NCBI GenBank assembly: GCA_023386835.1 | Contig: JAEWIY010000100.1 | Coordinates: 1-64,000 of the forward strand | DNA: 64,000 bases | Source of the DNA: Verrucomicrobiota bacterium | GTDB taxonomy: Bacteria > Verrucomicrobiota > Verrucomicrobiia > Opitutales > Opitutaceae | Reading direction: 5' to 3' | Shown: in pieces, positions 27,402 through 36,007 of the stretch | Numbering within the stretch: the stretch's first letter is position 1 | Layout: the number at the start of each line of letters is the position of its first letter | The notes under the pieces: generated by a model | The model's input: the letters and a program-made list of their open reading frames with translations, nothing else | What the model was told of the DNA's origin: nothing | The model's database searches: none | Made by a program: the position numbers and the translations under genes

Positions 27402-27785
27402 TTAGTTGGAGACGGCGAGGCTCGTGGCGAGCAGTGGCTCGTCGTCGACCTCGATCACGATGCTGTAGTCGCCCGGTTGCGGGAACGTCAGGTTGCGGAT
27501 CTCGTTGATGAGATTGATCCGCTGCAGCGGCCCTTGGGAGACGAACGGTCGCTCGATCAGCGTCTGCATTTCGGTCGGCTCCAAACCCATCGAGATCTTG
27601 ATCTTGTGCTCGCCGGCGGGGGCGTCGGAGAGCGTCAGGAACCAGATCATGAACGGGTGCGTAATGGGAAATTGGCGACCGCGGATGTTCGAGAAGACGC
27701 CGAGAATGGTGTGCTTGCCGGTGCCCGGGTCGATGTGGACGCCGTCACAGGTCAGCCAGCAGAGAAGTTGCGGTTTTGAATGCAC
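27402..27785 (-). CDS. DUF6941-like small protein
   Basis: 127 residues if started at GTG 27785, or 151 if an upstream ATG at 27857 is used. The longer form adds a Pro/Arg-rich stretch with no obvious role and would run to within 11 bases of the divergent gene, so I prefer the GTG. Core pattern: GVHIDPGTGKHTILGVFSN, then beta-rich segments ending in PGDYSIVIEVDDEPL. This is the layout of a conserved uncharacterised family of about 125-140 residues. A cytoplasmic beta-sandwich is likely. Function unknown. Confidence 0.65.
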   Translation of the reverse strand: MHSKPQLLCWLTCDGVHIDPGTGKHTILGVFSNIRGRQFPITHPFMIWFLTLSDAPAGEHKIKISMGLEPTEMQTLIERPFVSQGPLQRINLINEIRNLTFPQPGDYSIVIEVDDEPLLATSLAVSN

Positions 27786-27867
27786 GTGGCCGCAGGTTGG
27801 TGAGCGGGCAGCGGGTCCGGCAAGGGGAATTGCTTGGCGTCGAAGCGTGCTGCGCACTCACTTGGGC

Positions 27868-28053
27868 ATGTTCGAGAGCGCCTGGCAGAATCTGGCCCAG
27901 TATCCACGATGGTTCGTGGTGCTGTGTGCCGTGCTGGTCGGGGCGGGCCTGCTGTGGCTGTTCTTCAAAGTCATCAAGTGGACGGTCTCGCTGGTCCTGA
28001 TGGCCGCGGTGATCGTGGGAATCCTGGTGCTGCTTTTCTGGTGGTTGGGGTAA
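27868..28053 (+). CDS. 61-residue membrane protein
   Basis: ATG 27868 opens a short frame that is almost entirely two hydrophobic helices (residues about 17-33, FVVLCAVLVGAGLLWLF, and about 39-60, VSLVLMAAVIVGILVLLFWW), joined by FKVIKWT. An N-terminal amphipathic stretch of about 14 residues precedes them. It diverges from the DUF6941-like gene. Such two-helix peptides are common and poorly characterised. The regular hydrophobic pattern makes chance unlikely. It is followed by about 155 bases before pyrG. Confidence 0.65.
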   Translation: MFESAWQNLAQYPRWFVVLCAVLVGAGLLWLFFKVIKWTVSLVLMAAVIVGILVLLFWWLG

Positions 28054-28208
28054 CCAAACCGTCGTGACAGTGGCGGGTTCGATCGCGGCTTGAGAGGTGC
28101 TGCCACGGACCCGTAAGCGGCTCGGGCAAACGTTGCCTTCCTCGGGCGCGCGCTTCCGCGCCGTCTCCAGCCTTGCTCAACCTCCTGCGTAAGTCTTATC
28201 CGAACCCG

Positions 28209-29912
28209 ATGAAATACATCTTCGTGACGGGCGGAGTCGTATCGTCGTTGGGCAAAGGCCTGACGGCGGCAGCGTTGGGGGCGCTGCTGGAGTTGCGCGG
28301 CCTGAAGGTGCGCATCCAGAAATTCGACCCGTACCTCAACGTTGATCCCGGCACGATGAGCCCGTACCAACACGGCGAAGTCTACGTGTTGGAGGATGGC
28401 GCCGAGACGGACCTCGACCTGGGGCACTACGAGCGCTTCACCAGCGGCAAACTCTCCCGGCTCAACAGCCTCTCGTCCGGCCAGGTGTACGAGGCCGTGA
28501 TCCAGAAGGAGCGGCGCGGTGTTTATCTCGGCAAGACCGTGCAGGTGATTCCGCACGTCACGAATGAGATCAAGGAGCGCATCTACCAGGGCGGGAAGGA
28601 CGTCGATGTGCTGATCACCGAAATCGGCGGCACGACCGGCGACATCGAGGGGTTGCCGTTCCTCGAGGCCATGCGGCAGTTCGCCCTCGAGGTGGGCCCG
28701 CGCGACTGCGTTTTTATCCACGTCACATTGGTGCCGTACTTGTCGGCGGCCGGTGAACTGAAGACCAAGCCCACGCAGCAGTCGGTCGCGAAACTGCGCG
28801 AGATCGGTATCCAGCCGCACATCGTCGTGTGCCGGTGCGATCACCCGATGGAGCACAGCATGCGGGACAAGATCTCGATGTTCTGCAACGTGCCGGTGAA
28901 GGCTGTCGTGGAGTGCCGCGACGTGAACTCGATCTACGAATTGCCGCTCGCGTTGCAGGCAGAGGGTCTGGACGAACTGGTGGTTGAGTTGTTTGGGCTA
29001 AAGCGCCCGTTACCGCCGAAGAACGTCTGGCACGAGATCGTCCGCCGGATCAAGAACCCGGCCCACGAGGTGACGATCGGTGTCGTCGGCAAGTACATCG
29101 AACTGCAGGACGCCTACAAATCCGTCTACGAGTCGATCACGCACGCCGGCAGCGCGAACAACTGCAAGGTGAACATCCTGCGGATTGACGCGGAGGACCT
29201 CGAGAAGCGCAACGGCACGGCCGTGCTGCGCCAGCTCGACGGCATTCTTGTGCCCGGCGGATTCGGTGATCGCGGGACGGAGGGCAAAATCGCGGCCGCC
29301 CGTTATGCACGCGAGAACAAGGTGCCGTATTACGGCCTCTGTCTCGGCCTGCAGATCGCGGTGATTGAGTACGCTCGCAACGTGCTGAAACTCCCCGGCG
29401 CCAACAGCACCGAGTTTGATCCGCAGCCCGCGGATCCGGTGATCAACATGATGGAGGAGCAGAAGAAGATCATCGATAAAGGTGCCACGATGCGGCTCGG
29501 CAGCTATGAGTGCGCCCTTGCTCCTGGCACCCTCGCGCGGAAGGCGTACGGCGCGGAGAGCATCCGCGAGCGCCACCGTCACCGGTACGAGGTCAACAAC
29601 GCCTATGTCGGCGCCCTGCAACGGGCGGGTCTCGTCATCAGCGGCATCAATCCGCGGCGCAATCTCGTTGAGATCATCGAGCTGAAGGACCACCCGTGGT
29701 TCCTGGCGGTGCAGTTTCACCCGGAGTTCCAGTCCAAGCCCAACCAGCCGCACCCGCTGTTCGCCGCCTTTGTGGCCGCGGCGCTGAAACGTCGGAAGGT
29801 GCGGACGGGCGGCGGAACGTCTGCTGCCAAGTCGGCGAAAAAGAAGACGACGGCGGCGAAGAAGACCCCGGCGAAGAAAGCGGCCCGCAAGTCCACCAAG
29901 GCCAGGACGTGA
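28209..29912 (+). CDS. pyrG: CTP synthase with lysine-rich C-terminal tail
   Basis: Makes CTP from UTP, ATP and glutamine. 567 residues from ATG 28209. The synthetase domain (about 1-265) opens with KYIFVTGGVVSSLGKGL, has KFDPYLNVDPGTMSPYQHGE and ITEIGGTTGDIEG. The glutaminase domain (about 285-530) has the catalytic cysteine in YYGLCLGLQIA and the His-Pro-Glu in QFHPEFQSKP. Odd feature: after the normal end (about residue 530) comes a roughly 35-residue tail of Lys, Ala, Thr and Ser (KKKTTAAKKTPAKKAARKS), as in histone-H1-like proteins. The frame continues 12 codons upstream of the chosen start without CTP-synthase similarity. Confidence 0.97.
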   Translation: MKYIFVTGGVVSSLGKGLTAAALGALLELRGLKVRIQKFDPYLNVDPGTMSPYQHGEVYVLEDGAETDLDLGHYERFTSGKLSRLNSLSSGQVYEAVIQKERRGVYLGKTVQVIPHVTNEIKERIYQGGKDVDVLITEIGGTTGDIEGLPFLEAMRQFALEVGPRDCVFIHVTLVPYLSAAGELKTKPTQQSVAKLREIGIQPHIVVCRCDHPMEHSMRDKISMFCNVPVKAVVECRDVNSIYELPLALQAEGLDELVVELFGLKRPLPPKNVWHEIVRRIKNPAHEVTIGVVGKYIELQDAYKSVYESITHAGSANNCKVNILRIDAEDLEKRNGTAVLRQLDGILVPGGFGDRGTEGKIAAARYARENKVPYYGLCLGLQIAVIEYARNVLKLPGANSTEFDPQPADPVINMMEEQKKIIDKGATMRLGSYECALAPGTLARKAYGAESIRERHRHRYEVNNAYVGALQRAGLVISGINPRRNLVEIIELKDHPWFLAVQFHPEFQSKPNQPHPLFAAFVAAALKRRKVRTGGGTSAAKSAKKKTTAAKKTPAKKAARKSTKART

Positions 29913-29962
29913 TTCTCCGCCGTTGGCTTTGTTCGTTGGTCTAAACCTCTCTCCGCTCCGTC

Positions 29963-30763
29963 GTGATTTTTGATCCCGCCAAGTTGCTCCTCATTGCCGG
30001 CCCCTGCTCCTTGGAAAACGAGGCGGTGTGCCGGGCGGTCGCGACGACGCTGGCCGCCCTGCGCGACGCCCAACGCGAGCTGACGATCGTTTTTAAGGGC
30101 TCTTTTGATAAGGCCAACCGCACATCGATCGCCGGGCCGCGCGGCACGGGTCTGGAGGAGGGACTGGAACTGCTCGCGATGGTGAAGCGGGACTACGGTT
30201 TCCCCGTGCTCACCGACGTGCACGACGCCAGCCAAATCGCACCGGTGGCGGCGGTGTGCGACGTCGTGCAGATCCCGGCGTTCCTCTGCCGGCAAACGGA
30301 CCTGCTGCTGGCTGCGGCGGCCAGCGGGCGTGCGGTGAACGTGAAAAAAGGCCAGTTCCTCGCACCCGGCGACATGGTGCACGTCACCGGGAAACTGCGT
30401 GAGGGACAGGCCAGGGAAATCTGGCAGACTGAGCGCGGCACGACCTTTGGTTACCAGAACCTGGTCGTGGACATGCGCGCCTTCCCGATCATGAAGGCGA
30501 ACGGCTTTCCCGCGATCCTTGACGCCACACACAGCGTGCAGCTGCCGGGCGCGGGCGGGGGGAAGAGCAGTGGGCAGCGCGAATTCGTGGAGCCGCTCGC
30601 CCGCGCCGCGCTGGCTGCCGGTGCCGACGGGTTGTTCATCGAAACGCACCCGGATCCGGCGAATGCAATTTCCGACGGCCCCAACATGGTGCCGCTCGCG
30701 GACCTCACGGCGTTGGTTGGTCGGTGTTTGGCGGTCTGGCGCGTGGTGCGCGAACAAGCCTGA
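29963..30763 (+). CDS. kdsA: 3-deoxy-D-manno-octulosonate-8-phosphate synthase
   Basis: Condenses phosphoenolpyruvate with arabinose-5-phosphate to give Kdo-8-phosphate for the LPS inner core. 266 residues. Motifs: LLIAGPCSLEN, KGSFDKANRTS, PVLTDVHDASQIAPVA, IPAFLCRQTDLL, NVKKGQFLAP, DATHSVQLPG and FIETHPDPANA. Start GTG at 29963, 50 bases after pyrG. pyrG-kdsA adjacency is common (CTP and Kdo both feed CMP-Kdo), so co-transcription is likely. Supports an LPS-bearing organism. Confidence 0.96.
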   Translation: MIFDPAKLLLIAGPCSLENEAVCRAVATTLAALRDAQRELTIVFKGSFDKANRTSIAGPRGTGLEEGLELLAMVKRDYGFPVLTDVHDASQIAPVAAVCDVVQIPAFLCRQTDLLLAAAASGRAVNVKKGQFLAPGDMVHVTGKLREGQAREIWQTERGTTFGYQNLVVDMRAFPIMKANGFPAILDATHSVQLPGAGGGKSSGQREFVEPLARAALAAGADGLFIETHPDPANAISDGPNMVPLADLTALVGRCLAVWRVVREQA

Positions 30764-30819
30764 GTCGGCCGCCCACGACGCGGGGCCGCGCGCGGTTTCT
30801 GTTCATCAGACGGTTAACA

Positions 30820-30834
30820 GGTTCAGCGTGAACC
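30820..30834. repeat. Perfect inverted repeat upstream of E2-KASIII gene
   Basis: GGTTCA, spacer GCG, TGAACC. It sits 52 bases before the ATG of the fusion gene in the 123-base gap after kdsA, where an operator would be expected. Confidence 0.45.
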
Positions 30835-30886
30835 ATTGACCGGGGCGGGCAGCTGGGTCAGATTCGCGGCCCCTCTGCGGACCTGC

Positions 30887-32491
30887 ATGGAAACCTTTTT
30901 GATCGATGTTCCGATGCCCTCCATGGGCGCAACGGTAAACGAGCTCACGGTGATCGACGTGAAGGTGAAGGCCGGCGACCGGCTCGCGAAAGGGGAGAAG
31001 ATCGCCGAGTTGGAGAGCGATAAGTCCGTGTTCGAATTCGAGGCCCCGTGTGACGGGACCCTGCAGCAGCTCGCCTGCCGTCCGGGCGATATCGTGCCCT
31101 CGGGCGCGCCGTTCATGCGGATCGAGACGGCGGATATCGCGTTGAAACATCTCCAAGTGAAACCGTCAGCCGACGGAGCACTGGTCAAAACGGCGCCCGC
31201 ACCGGTGTCAGCTGCGTCGAACGCGAATCGCCCCGCGCCAGCTCCGGCCTCGGCGCCTCGCGTGACCAGCGCGCCGCGGCTCGCACCCGTGGCTCCGTCG
31301 TCCGGTCCGCAATGGACGCCGCGCGCGCTCAAACTTGCGCAGGAAGCCGGTTTGGATCCGGCGACGGCGAGCGATATTCCGGCCACCGGCCCCGGCGGCC
31401 GCGTCTCGGGTGATGATGTTACCCGCTACCTGGAGACCCGGGCCAAGGCGGCGGCTCCGGCTTCGGCGGTGCAGCCGACCCCGAGTTGCGCTGGGCCGGC
31501 CCGCGATGAGACGGTGTGCATCGCTGGCGTGGGCTACGCGGTGCCGAAAAACATCCGACCAACGAGTGAGATTCTTCGCGAGTTTCCCGGCCGCACGGTG
31601 GAGGAGATGCACCGGCTGACGGGAATCCGGGAACGGCGTTACGCGAGCGAAGGCGAGACGGCCACCGGCTTGGCTGCCATCGCGGTGCAGCACGCGTTGG
31701 CCCAGTCCGGAGTCGACGTGACGCAGATCGATGGCGTGATCATGGCCACGATTATGCCGGACCAGCCGGTTCCGGCGATGGCCAGCGCATTGGCCAAACA
31801 GCTCGGTATTCCGCGGGCGCTCGCCTTCGACCTGAATGCTGCGTGCTCCGGCTGGTTGTACGCGCTGGAAATCGGTCGCTCGCTGATCCGCGGAGGCACG
31901 GCCCGAAACCTGATCGTGGTGACGGCGGAAATCCTTTCCCGCATCACCAATCCCAAGGATCCGGAAACGGCTTTTCTGTTTGGCGATGGAGCCGGCGCGG
32001 CGATTTTGACCGACGCTCCCGACGGGCACCGCCTGCATCGCATGTCGCTCTCGGGTGACGCGACGCAGTTTGCGGCGATTCAACGTCTGGGTGGCGGGGC
32101 GACCAAACCCTGGCCGCAGCCGGGAGACGTGGACTGCAAGGACTTCTACCTGCAGATGAATGGCGGCGCCGTGTTCAAGCACGCCGTGGTCGCCTTCGCG
32201 GATGAGATTCAGGCCACGCTGCAGCGGCACAACCTGAAGCCGGAGGACATTGCCTGGATCGTGCCGCACCAGGCGAACGAGCGGATCCTACGGGCCGTCA
32301 GCAAGCGGGTGGACATCCCGTTTGAGCGGTTCGTCATCACCATCGGCAAGTACGGCAACACCTCGGGCGCGAGTGTTTCGATGGCACTCGGCTGGGGCGC
32401 CGAGGAAGGCATCTTCCAACCCGGTGACCGTATCATCTTCTGCAGCGTCGGCGCGGGTCTGACGTTTGCCGGCGGCCTGCTGGTTTGGTAA
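30887..32491 (+). CDS. Lipoyl / E3-binding / 3-oxoacyl-ACP synthase III fusion
   Basis: 534 residues joining three modules. Residues about 1-80 are a lipoyl domain with the acceptor lysine at 46 in LESDKSVFEF. A Pro/Ala linker follows. Residues about 142-183 are a peripheral-subunit (E3)-binding domain (WTPRALKLAQEAG, TGPGGRVSGDDVTRYL), as in E2 subunits of 2-oxoacid dehydrogenases. Residues about 208-534 are a FabH-type synthase with the full triad Cys 320 (LNAACSGW), His 461 (VPHQANERIL) and Asn 491 (KYGNTSGAS). The E2 acyltransferase domain is absent and KASIII takes its place. Inference: acyl groups could be handed from a branched-chain 2-oxoacid dehydrogenase directly to fatty-acid initiation. 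No E1/E2/E3 gene is adjacent. Start ATG 30887; earlier frame is not family-like. Confidence 0.9.
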   Translation: METFLIDVPMPSMGATVNELTVIDVKVKAGDRLAKGEKIAELESDKSVFEFEAPCDGTLQQLACRPGDIVPSGAPFMRIETADIALKHLQVKPSADGALVKTAPAPVSAASNANRPAPAPASAPRVTSAPRLAPVAPSSGPQWTPRALKLAQEAGLDPATASDIPATGPGGRVSGDDVTRYLETRAKAAAPASAVQPTPSCAGPARDETVCIAGVGYAVPKNIRPTSEILREFPGRTVEEMHRLTGIRERRYASEGETATGLAAIAVQHALAQSGVDVTQIDGVIMATIMPDQPVPAMASALAKQLGIPRALAFDLNAACSGWLYALEIGRSLIRGGTARNLIVVTAEILSRITNPKDPETAFLFGDGAGAAILTDAPDGHRLHRMSLSGDATQFAAIQRLGGGATKPWPQPGDVDCKDFYLQMNGGAVFKHAVVAFADEIQATLQRHNLKPEDIAWIVPHQANERILRAVSKRVDIPFERFVITIGKYGNTSGASVSMALGWGAEEGIFQPGDRIIFCSVGAGLTFAGGLLVW

Positions 32492-32605
32492 GGGCATCAG
32501 GGCCGGCTCGGCGCCAGGAGACGCGGAAGCAGGTCGGACGGGAGCAGTCAGAAACGGCCGCTCCGCTGCCTTGCGCCTATTAAGCGTTTTTGCGGCGAAC
32601 TGTCC

Positions 32606-33355
32606 TTACGCCGCCCCTTGCTGCAGCTCGTAGCTGAGGATCGCGAGCGCGTACACCGCGGCAGTCTCACAACGCAGCACCAACGGCCCCAGCGTAACCG
32701 GTTCAAAACCGGCGGATTGAGCGACACTCATCTCGGCCGGGGTGAAATCGCCTTCGGGACCGACAAGCCACAGGACGCGCCGGGGCGGCCGCTGGCCGCT
32801 CGCGAGCACCGCTTTCAGCGAACGTGCGCCGGGATGGAGGCTGGCGATCAACTTCAGGTCATAATCGCGGGCGCTCTCCATGAAAGTGGACGCGCGCTGC
32901 AACGGCGCAATTTCCGGCAGCCACGGATTGCCGCACTGTTTGCAGGCCTCGAGCGCGGCCGCTTCCCATCTTTCACGTTTCTTGTCCGATCGACCCGCCT
33001 CCAGGTGCACCTGCGTGCGTTCGCTCTCCAGCGGCACGATGCGCGTAACGCCAATCTCTGTCGCTTTGCGCACGATGTCGTCCATCGTGCCGCCCTTGGG
33101 GAGCGCCTGGCCGAGCGTCATCTCGTAGCCCAGCGGCTTGGTGGGCTGGATAAACCGGACGTTGAGCACGGCCGCTCGTTTGTCGGCCGTCGCCAGCTCA
33201 CAGATCCATTCGCGGCCGCGCCCATCGAAGGCGACGACCGTGTCCCCGGTGCGGGCCCGGTTCACGGCGACCAGGTGATGGGACTCGTCCGCACTCAGCA
33301 CCAGTTGGCGCGGCTCCCGTTCGGACGGGCTGCAGAAAACGCGAAAATCAGCCAT
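32606..33355 (-). CDS. rsmE: 16S rRNA m3U1498 methyltransferase
   Basis: A 249-residue SPOUT methyltransferase that methylates U1498 of 16S rRNA. Family motifs: SADESHHLVAVNRARTGD in the N-terminal PUA-like domain, LPKGGTMDDIVRKATEIGV, LESERTQVHL, LEACKQCGNPWLPE, and the SAM-binding knot WLVGPEGDFTPAE and LGPLVLRCETAAVYAL. Length and start (ATG 33355) fit the family. It converges with the fusion gene and diverges from the kinase gene at 33729. Confidence 0.96.
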   Translation of the reverse strand: MADFRVFCSPSEREPRQLVLSADESHHLVAVNRARTGDTVVAFDGRGREWICELATADKRAAVLNVRFIQPTKPLGYEMTLGQALPKGGTMDDIVRKATEIGVTRIVPLESERTQVHLEAGRSDKKRERWEAAALEACKQCGNPWLPEIAPLQRASTFMESARDYDLKLIASLHPGARSLKAVLASGQRPPRRVLWLVGPEGDFTPAEMSVAQSAGFEPVTLGPLVLRCETAAVYALAILSYELQQGAA

Positions 33356-33728
33356 GGCGGTTCAGGCAACGCCGGTGGTCATAGGGTTGTCGAGGGCGAT
33401 CCGCCCCGCTGCGCCGCGTCCAGAAACAGTACGGGCGCTGGGAAAACCCAGCGCCCTTGCCGACTTATCAAACTACAAACTATGAACTACGCTAAAAAGA
33501 ACGGGTAACTCTGACGCGGAGAAAGACGCATGCCCGCGCGAGAGGTTCAAAATTCGGGGGTGAAAGTTTTTCGTCGCACCAACGACGTCGGATGTTGTTG
33601 ATTACCCGTTCCGACTGGTCTCCTGCCAACCGTCGCGTTTGCCCCGTGTCCACGCTTCTCACCGCCCCATTTGGGAAACAGTTGATCGCACTCTCCGCTC
33701 CCCGCGCGAGTCGTTGCCGGTTGCTGGA
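33356..33728. other. 373-base divergent region with hairpin and tiny ORF
   Basis: Lies between rsmE and the PAS kinase. It contains a perfect 10-bp hairpin (33433-33456), followed by an A/T-rich pocket (about 33457-33515) unlike the surrounding GC-rich DNA, and a nine-codon frame ATG..TAA at 33482-33508. The kinase frame itself stays open back to a TTG at 33639, so part of this region could be coding if an earlier start is used. No larger gene is visible. Confidence 0.5.
33433..33456. ncRNA. Strong stem-loop, possible leader element or attenuator
   Basis: GGGCGCTGGG, loop AAAA, CCCAGCGCCC: ten perfect pairs with a tetraloop. No T-run follows on either strand, so it is not a standard terminator. 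It lies 273 bases before the kinase start on the plus strand and 78 bases upstream of rsmE on the minus strand. Type is uncertain. Confidence 0.35.
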
Positions 33729-35999
33729 ATGAGCACGGCCGACCCTGCAGGACCGTACGACGTGCAGGTCGCGACGCTTGAGGCGCTCGACCAGCCCGTG
33801 CTGCTGTGTTCGCCGGAGGGCACCGTTCGCTACGGCAACGCGGCCGCCACCCAGCTCGCTGCGCTGCTCTGGCCGGACTTTGCGTGGAGGGACTGCCCAT
33901 TGGCTCAACCCTTCGCCGCGCCGGAGCGCGCGACCTTGGAGGATTGCCAGCTGGCGGCGGCGGGTGGGCGCGGTTGCCAGTGTGAAGTGTCCGCGGTCGA
34001 CCGCCATGGGGTGCGTCGCATGTTGGTCGTGAAATGGCGTCCGGTGCCCGCTCCGGCGGGTGGCGTGGCGAGCCTCTGTGTGGTGTGGCAGGACATCACG
34101 CCGACGCACACGGCCGAACAGACGCTGGGCCTGCTGCGTCGCGCGCTCGACGCCATCGCGGAAGGCGTGCTGCTGGCTGATGCCGAGCAACGACCGATCT
34201 TCTACAACCGTGCGTTTGAACGGCTGGCGCGGCATGATGGCGGCGGCGACGTGTCGCTGCGGCGCTTGCTCGCCTCGCCCGAGGCACAAGCCGCGGCGGC
34301 GGCCGGTCGCGCCTGGTCGGGGGAAATCGAGGGTGCCGCGGACGAGGGCGTGTACTGGCACGAGGTTTCGGTGACGCCGCTGCTCAACGAAGCCGGCGAA
34401 ACGACGCACCTCGTCGGTATCCGAGAAGACATTACGGCGCGCAAGCTGATGGAGCGTTCACTCGAGGAGAATCGCTCCCGCATGCAGGCGGTGATCACGA
34501 CCGCGATGGACGGGATCATCTCGTTCGACGAGTCGCAGCGCATCGTGCTGATCAACCAGGCGGCGTGCGCCATGTTTGAGATTTCGGAAGAGCACGGACT
34601 CGGTCGTTCCATCCTCGACCTGCTGCCCGGCGCGCCGATCGCCCGCGCCGCGACTCCAGACGCGGATCAGAAGGGCGACTCGGCCGGCGGCTTGGCGCTG
34701 GGCGAACGGCAGGGGCGGCGGGCCAATGGCGAGATGTTCCCGGTGGAGTTCTCGCTGTCCGAGGTCACGCTGCGCGGCCGGCAGCTGTACACGATCATCC
34801 TGCGTGATGTGACCGAGCGCCGCCGCTTGCACGAGCAGGTGCTGCGGCAGCAACGCCTGGAGAGCGTGGGCCGGCTCGCCAGCGGCCTCGCTCATGACCT
34901 CAACAACATCCTGACGCCGATCCTGATGGTGCCGGGAATGCTGCGCGGGCGGACAACCGACTCGATGTCGTTGAGCCTGCTCGATCTGTTGGAGCAGGGC
35001 GCACGACGCGGGGCCTCGATTATCGATCAACTGCTCACCTTTGCCCGTGAACTGCCGGGCGAGCGGAAGATGCAACACCTCGGCTCGGTCGTGGACGCGG
35101 CCGCGCGCATCATCCGCGAGACTTTTCCGAAAAACATCGAGCTGGAGGTGCAGGCCGATCCCCAGGCCTGGCCGTTCTTCGGTGACGCCACCCAGGTTCA
35201 GCAACTGTTGCTCAACCTGGCGATCAACGCGAAGGACGCCATGCCGACCGGCGGTCGTCTGGTGGTCCAGGTCTCGAACGAACGCATGAGCGCGGAGACG
35301 GCACGGGTGATTCCGGGCGCCAAGCCCGGCGCGTATGTTGTGCTTTCGGTCATCGATACCGGACTCGGCATCGCGCCCGACATCCTCGAACGCATCTTCG
35401 ACCCGTTCTTCTCTACCAAGGGGCTTGGGGAGGGCACCGGTTTGGGCCTCTCGGCGGCGCTTGGAATCGCGCGCTCACACGACGGCTTCATCACCGTTCG
35501 CAGCCAGCCGCACGCGGGCGCCACGTTCCGCATTTATTTCCCGGCCATCGGGGTCGAGGAGAGCGGGGCGGGCGAGCGCCCGCCGCGGGAGCCGAACGCC
35601 CCGGGATCCACCGTGCTGGTGGTCGATGACGAGGATCACCTGCGGCTCATCACGCGGCAGTTGTTGGTGCAGAATGGATACACCGCCATCTGCGCGCGGG
35701 ACGGCGAAGCGGCGCTGGCCCATTTCCGGTCGGCGGATCACGGGATCGACCTCGTCCTGACCGATCTGGCCATGCCCGGCATGGGAGGCGACCGGTTGAT
35801 TGCCCACCTGCGTCGCCAGGTGCCGCAGCTGCCGATCGTGGTCATGACGGGGCACGATCCCACGCGGCGCGTGGAGACCGGCCAGCTGCCGGTGGACGGG
35901 GTGATCCGCAAGCCCTTCAGCGGGGCGGAACTCCTGCGCGTGCTGGAGGAGGCTGGCCGGTCGCGCCGTCGCGCCGCCGGCGCAGAGTCGGGCGCCTGA
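33729..35999 (+). CDS. Three-PAS hybrid histidine kinase
   Basis: 756 residues from ATG 33729 (a TTG at 33639 would add 30 residues). No membrane helix, so cytoplasmic. Domains: PAS 1 (about 10-125), PAS 2 (about 130-245, ending VGIREDITARKLMER), PAS 3 (about 250-370, ending IILRDVTERRRLHEQ), kinase core with the H-box SGLAHDLNNILTPI, N box LLLNLAINAKDAMP, G boxes DTGLGI and GTGLGLSAALGI, and a C-terminal receiver from about 627 (TVLVVDDEDHLR, LTDLAMPGMGG). The HDLNN-type H-box is common in hybrid kinases that sense redox or small ligands. It converges with another hybrid kinase eight bases away. No cognate regulator adjoins. Confidence 0.92.
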   Translation: MSTADPAGPYDVQVATLEALDQPVLLCSPEGTVRYGNAAATQLAALLWPDFAWRDCPLAQPFAAPERATLEDCQLAAAGGRGCQCEVSAVDRHGVRRMLVVKWRPVPAPAGGVASLCVVWQDITPTHTAEQTLGLLRRALDAIAEGVLLADAEQRPIFYNRAFERLARHDGGGDVSLRRLLASPEAQAAAAAGRAWSGEIEGAADEGVYWHEVSVTPLLNEAGETTHLVGIREDITARKLMERSLEENRSRMQAVITTAMDGIISFDESQRIVLINQAACAMFEISEEHGLGRSILDLLPGAPIARAATPDADQKGDSAGGLALGERQGRRANGEMFPVEFSLSEVTLRGRQLYTIILRDVTERRRLHEQVLRQQRLESVGRLASGLAHDLNNILTPILMVPGMLRGRTTDSMSLSLLDLLEQGARRGASIIDQLLTFARELPGERKMQHLGSVVDAAARIIRETFPKNIELEVQADPQAWPFFGDATQVQQLLLNLAINAKDAMPTGGRLVVQVSNERMSAETARVIPGAKPGAYVVLSVIDTGLGIAPDILERIFDPFFSTKGLGEGTGLGLSAALGIARSHDGFITVRSQPHAGATFRIYFPAIGVEESGAGERPPREPNAPGSTVLVVDDEDHLRLITRQLLVQNGYTAICARDGEAALAHFRSADHGIDLVLTDLAMPGMGGDRLIAHLRRQVPQLPIVVMTGHDPTRRVETGQLPVDGVIRKPFSGAELLRVLEEAGRSRRRAAGAESGA

Positions 36000-36007
36000 C
36001 GCTGCCG

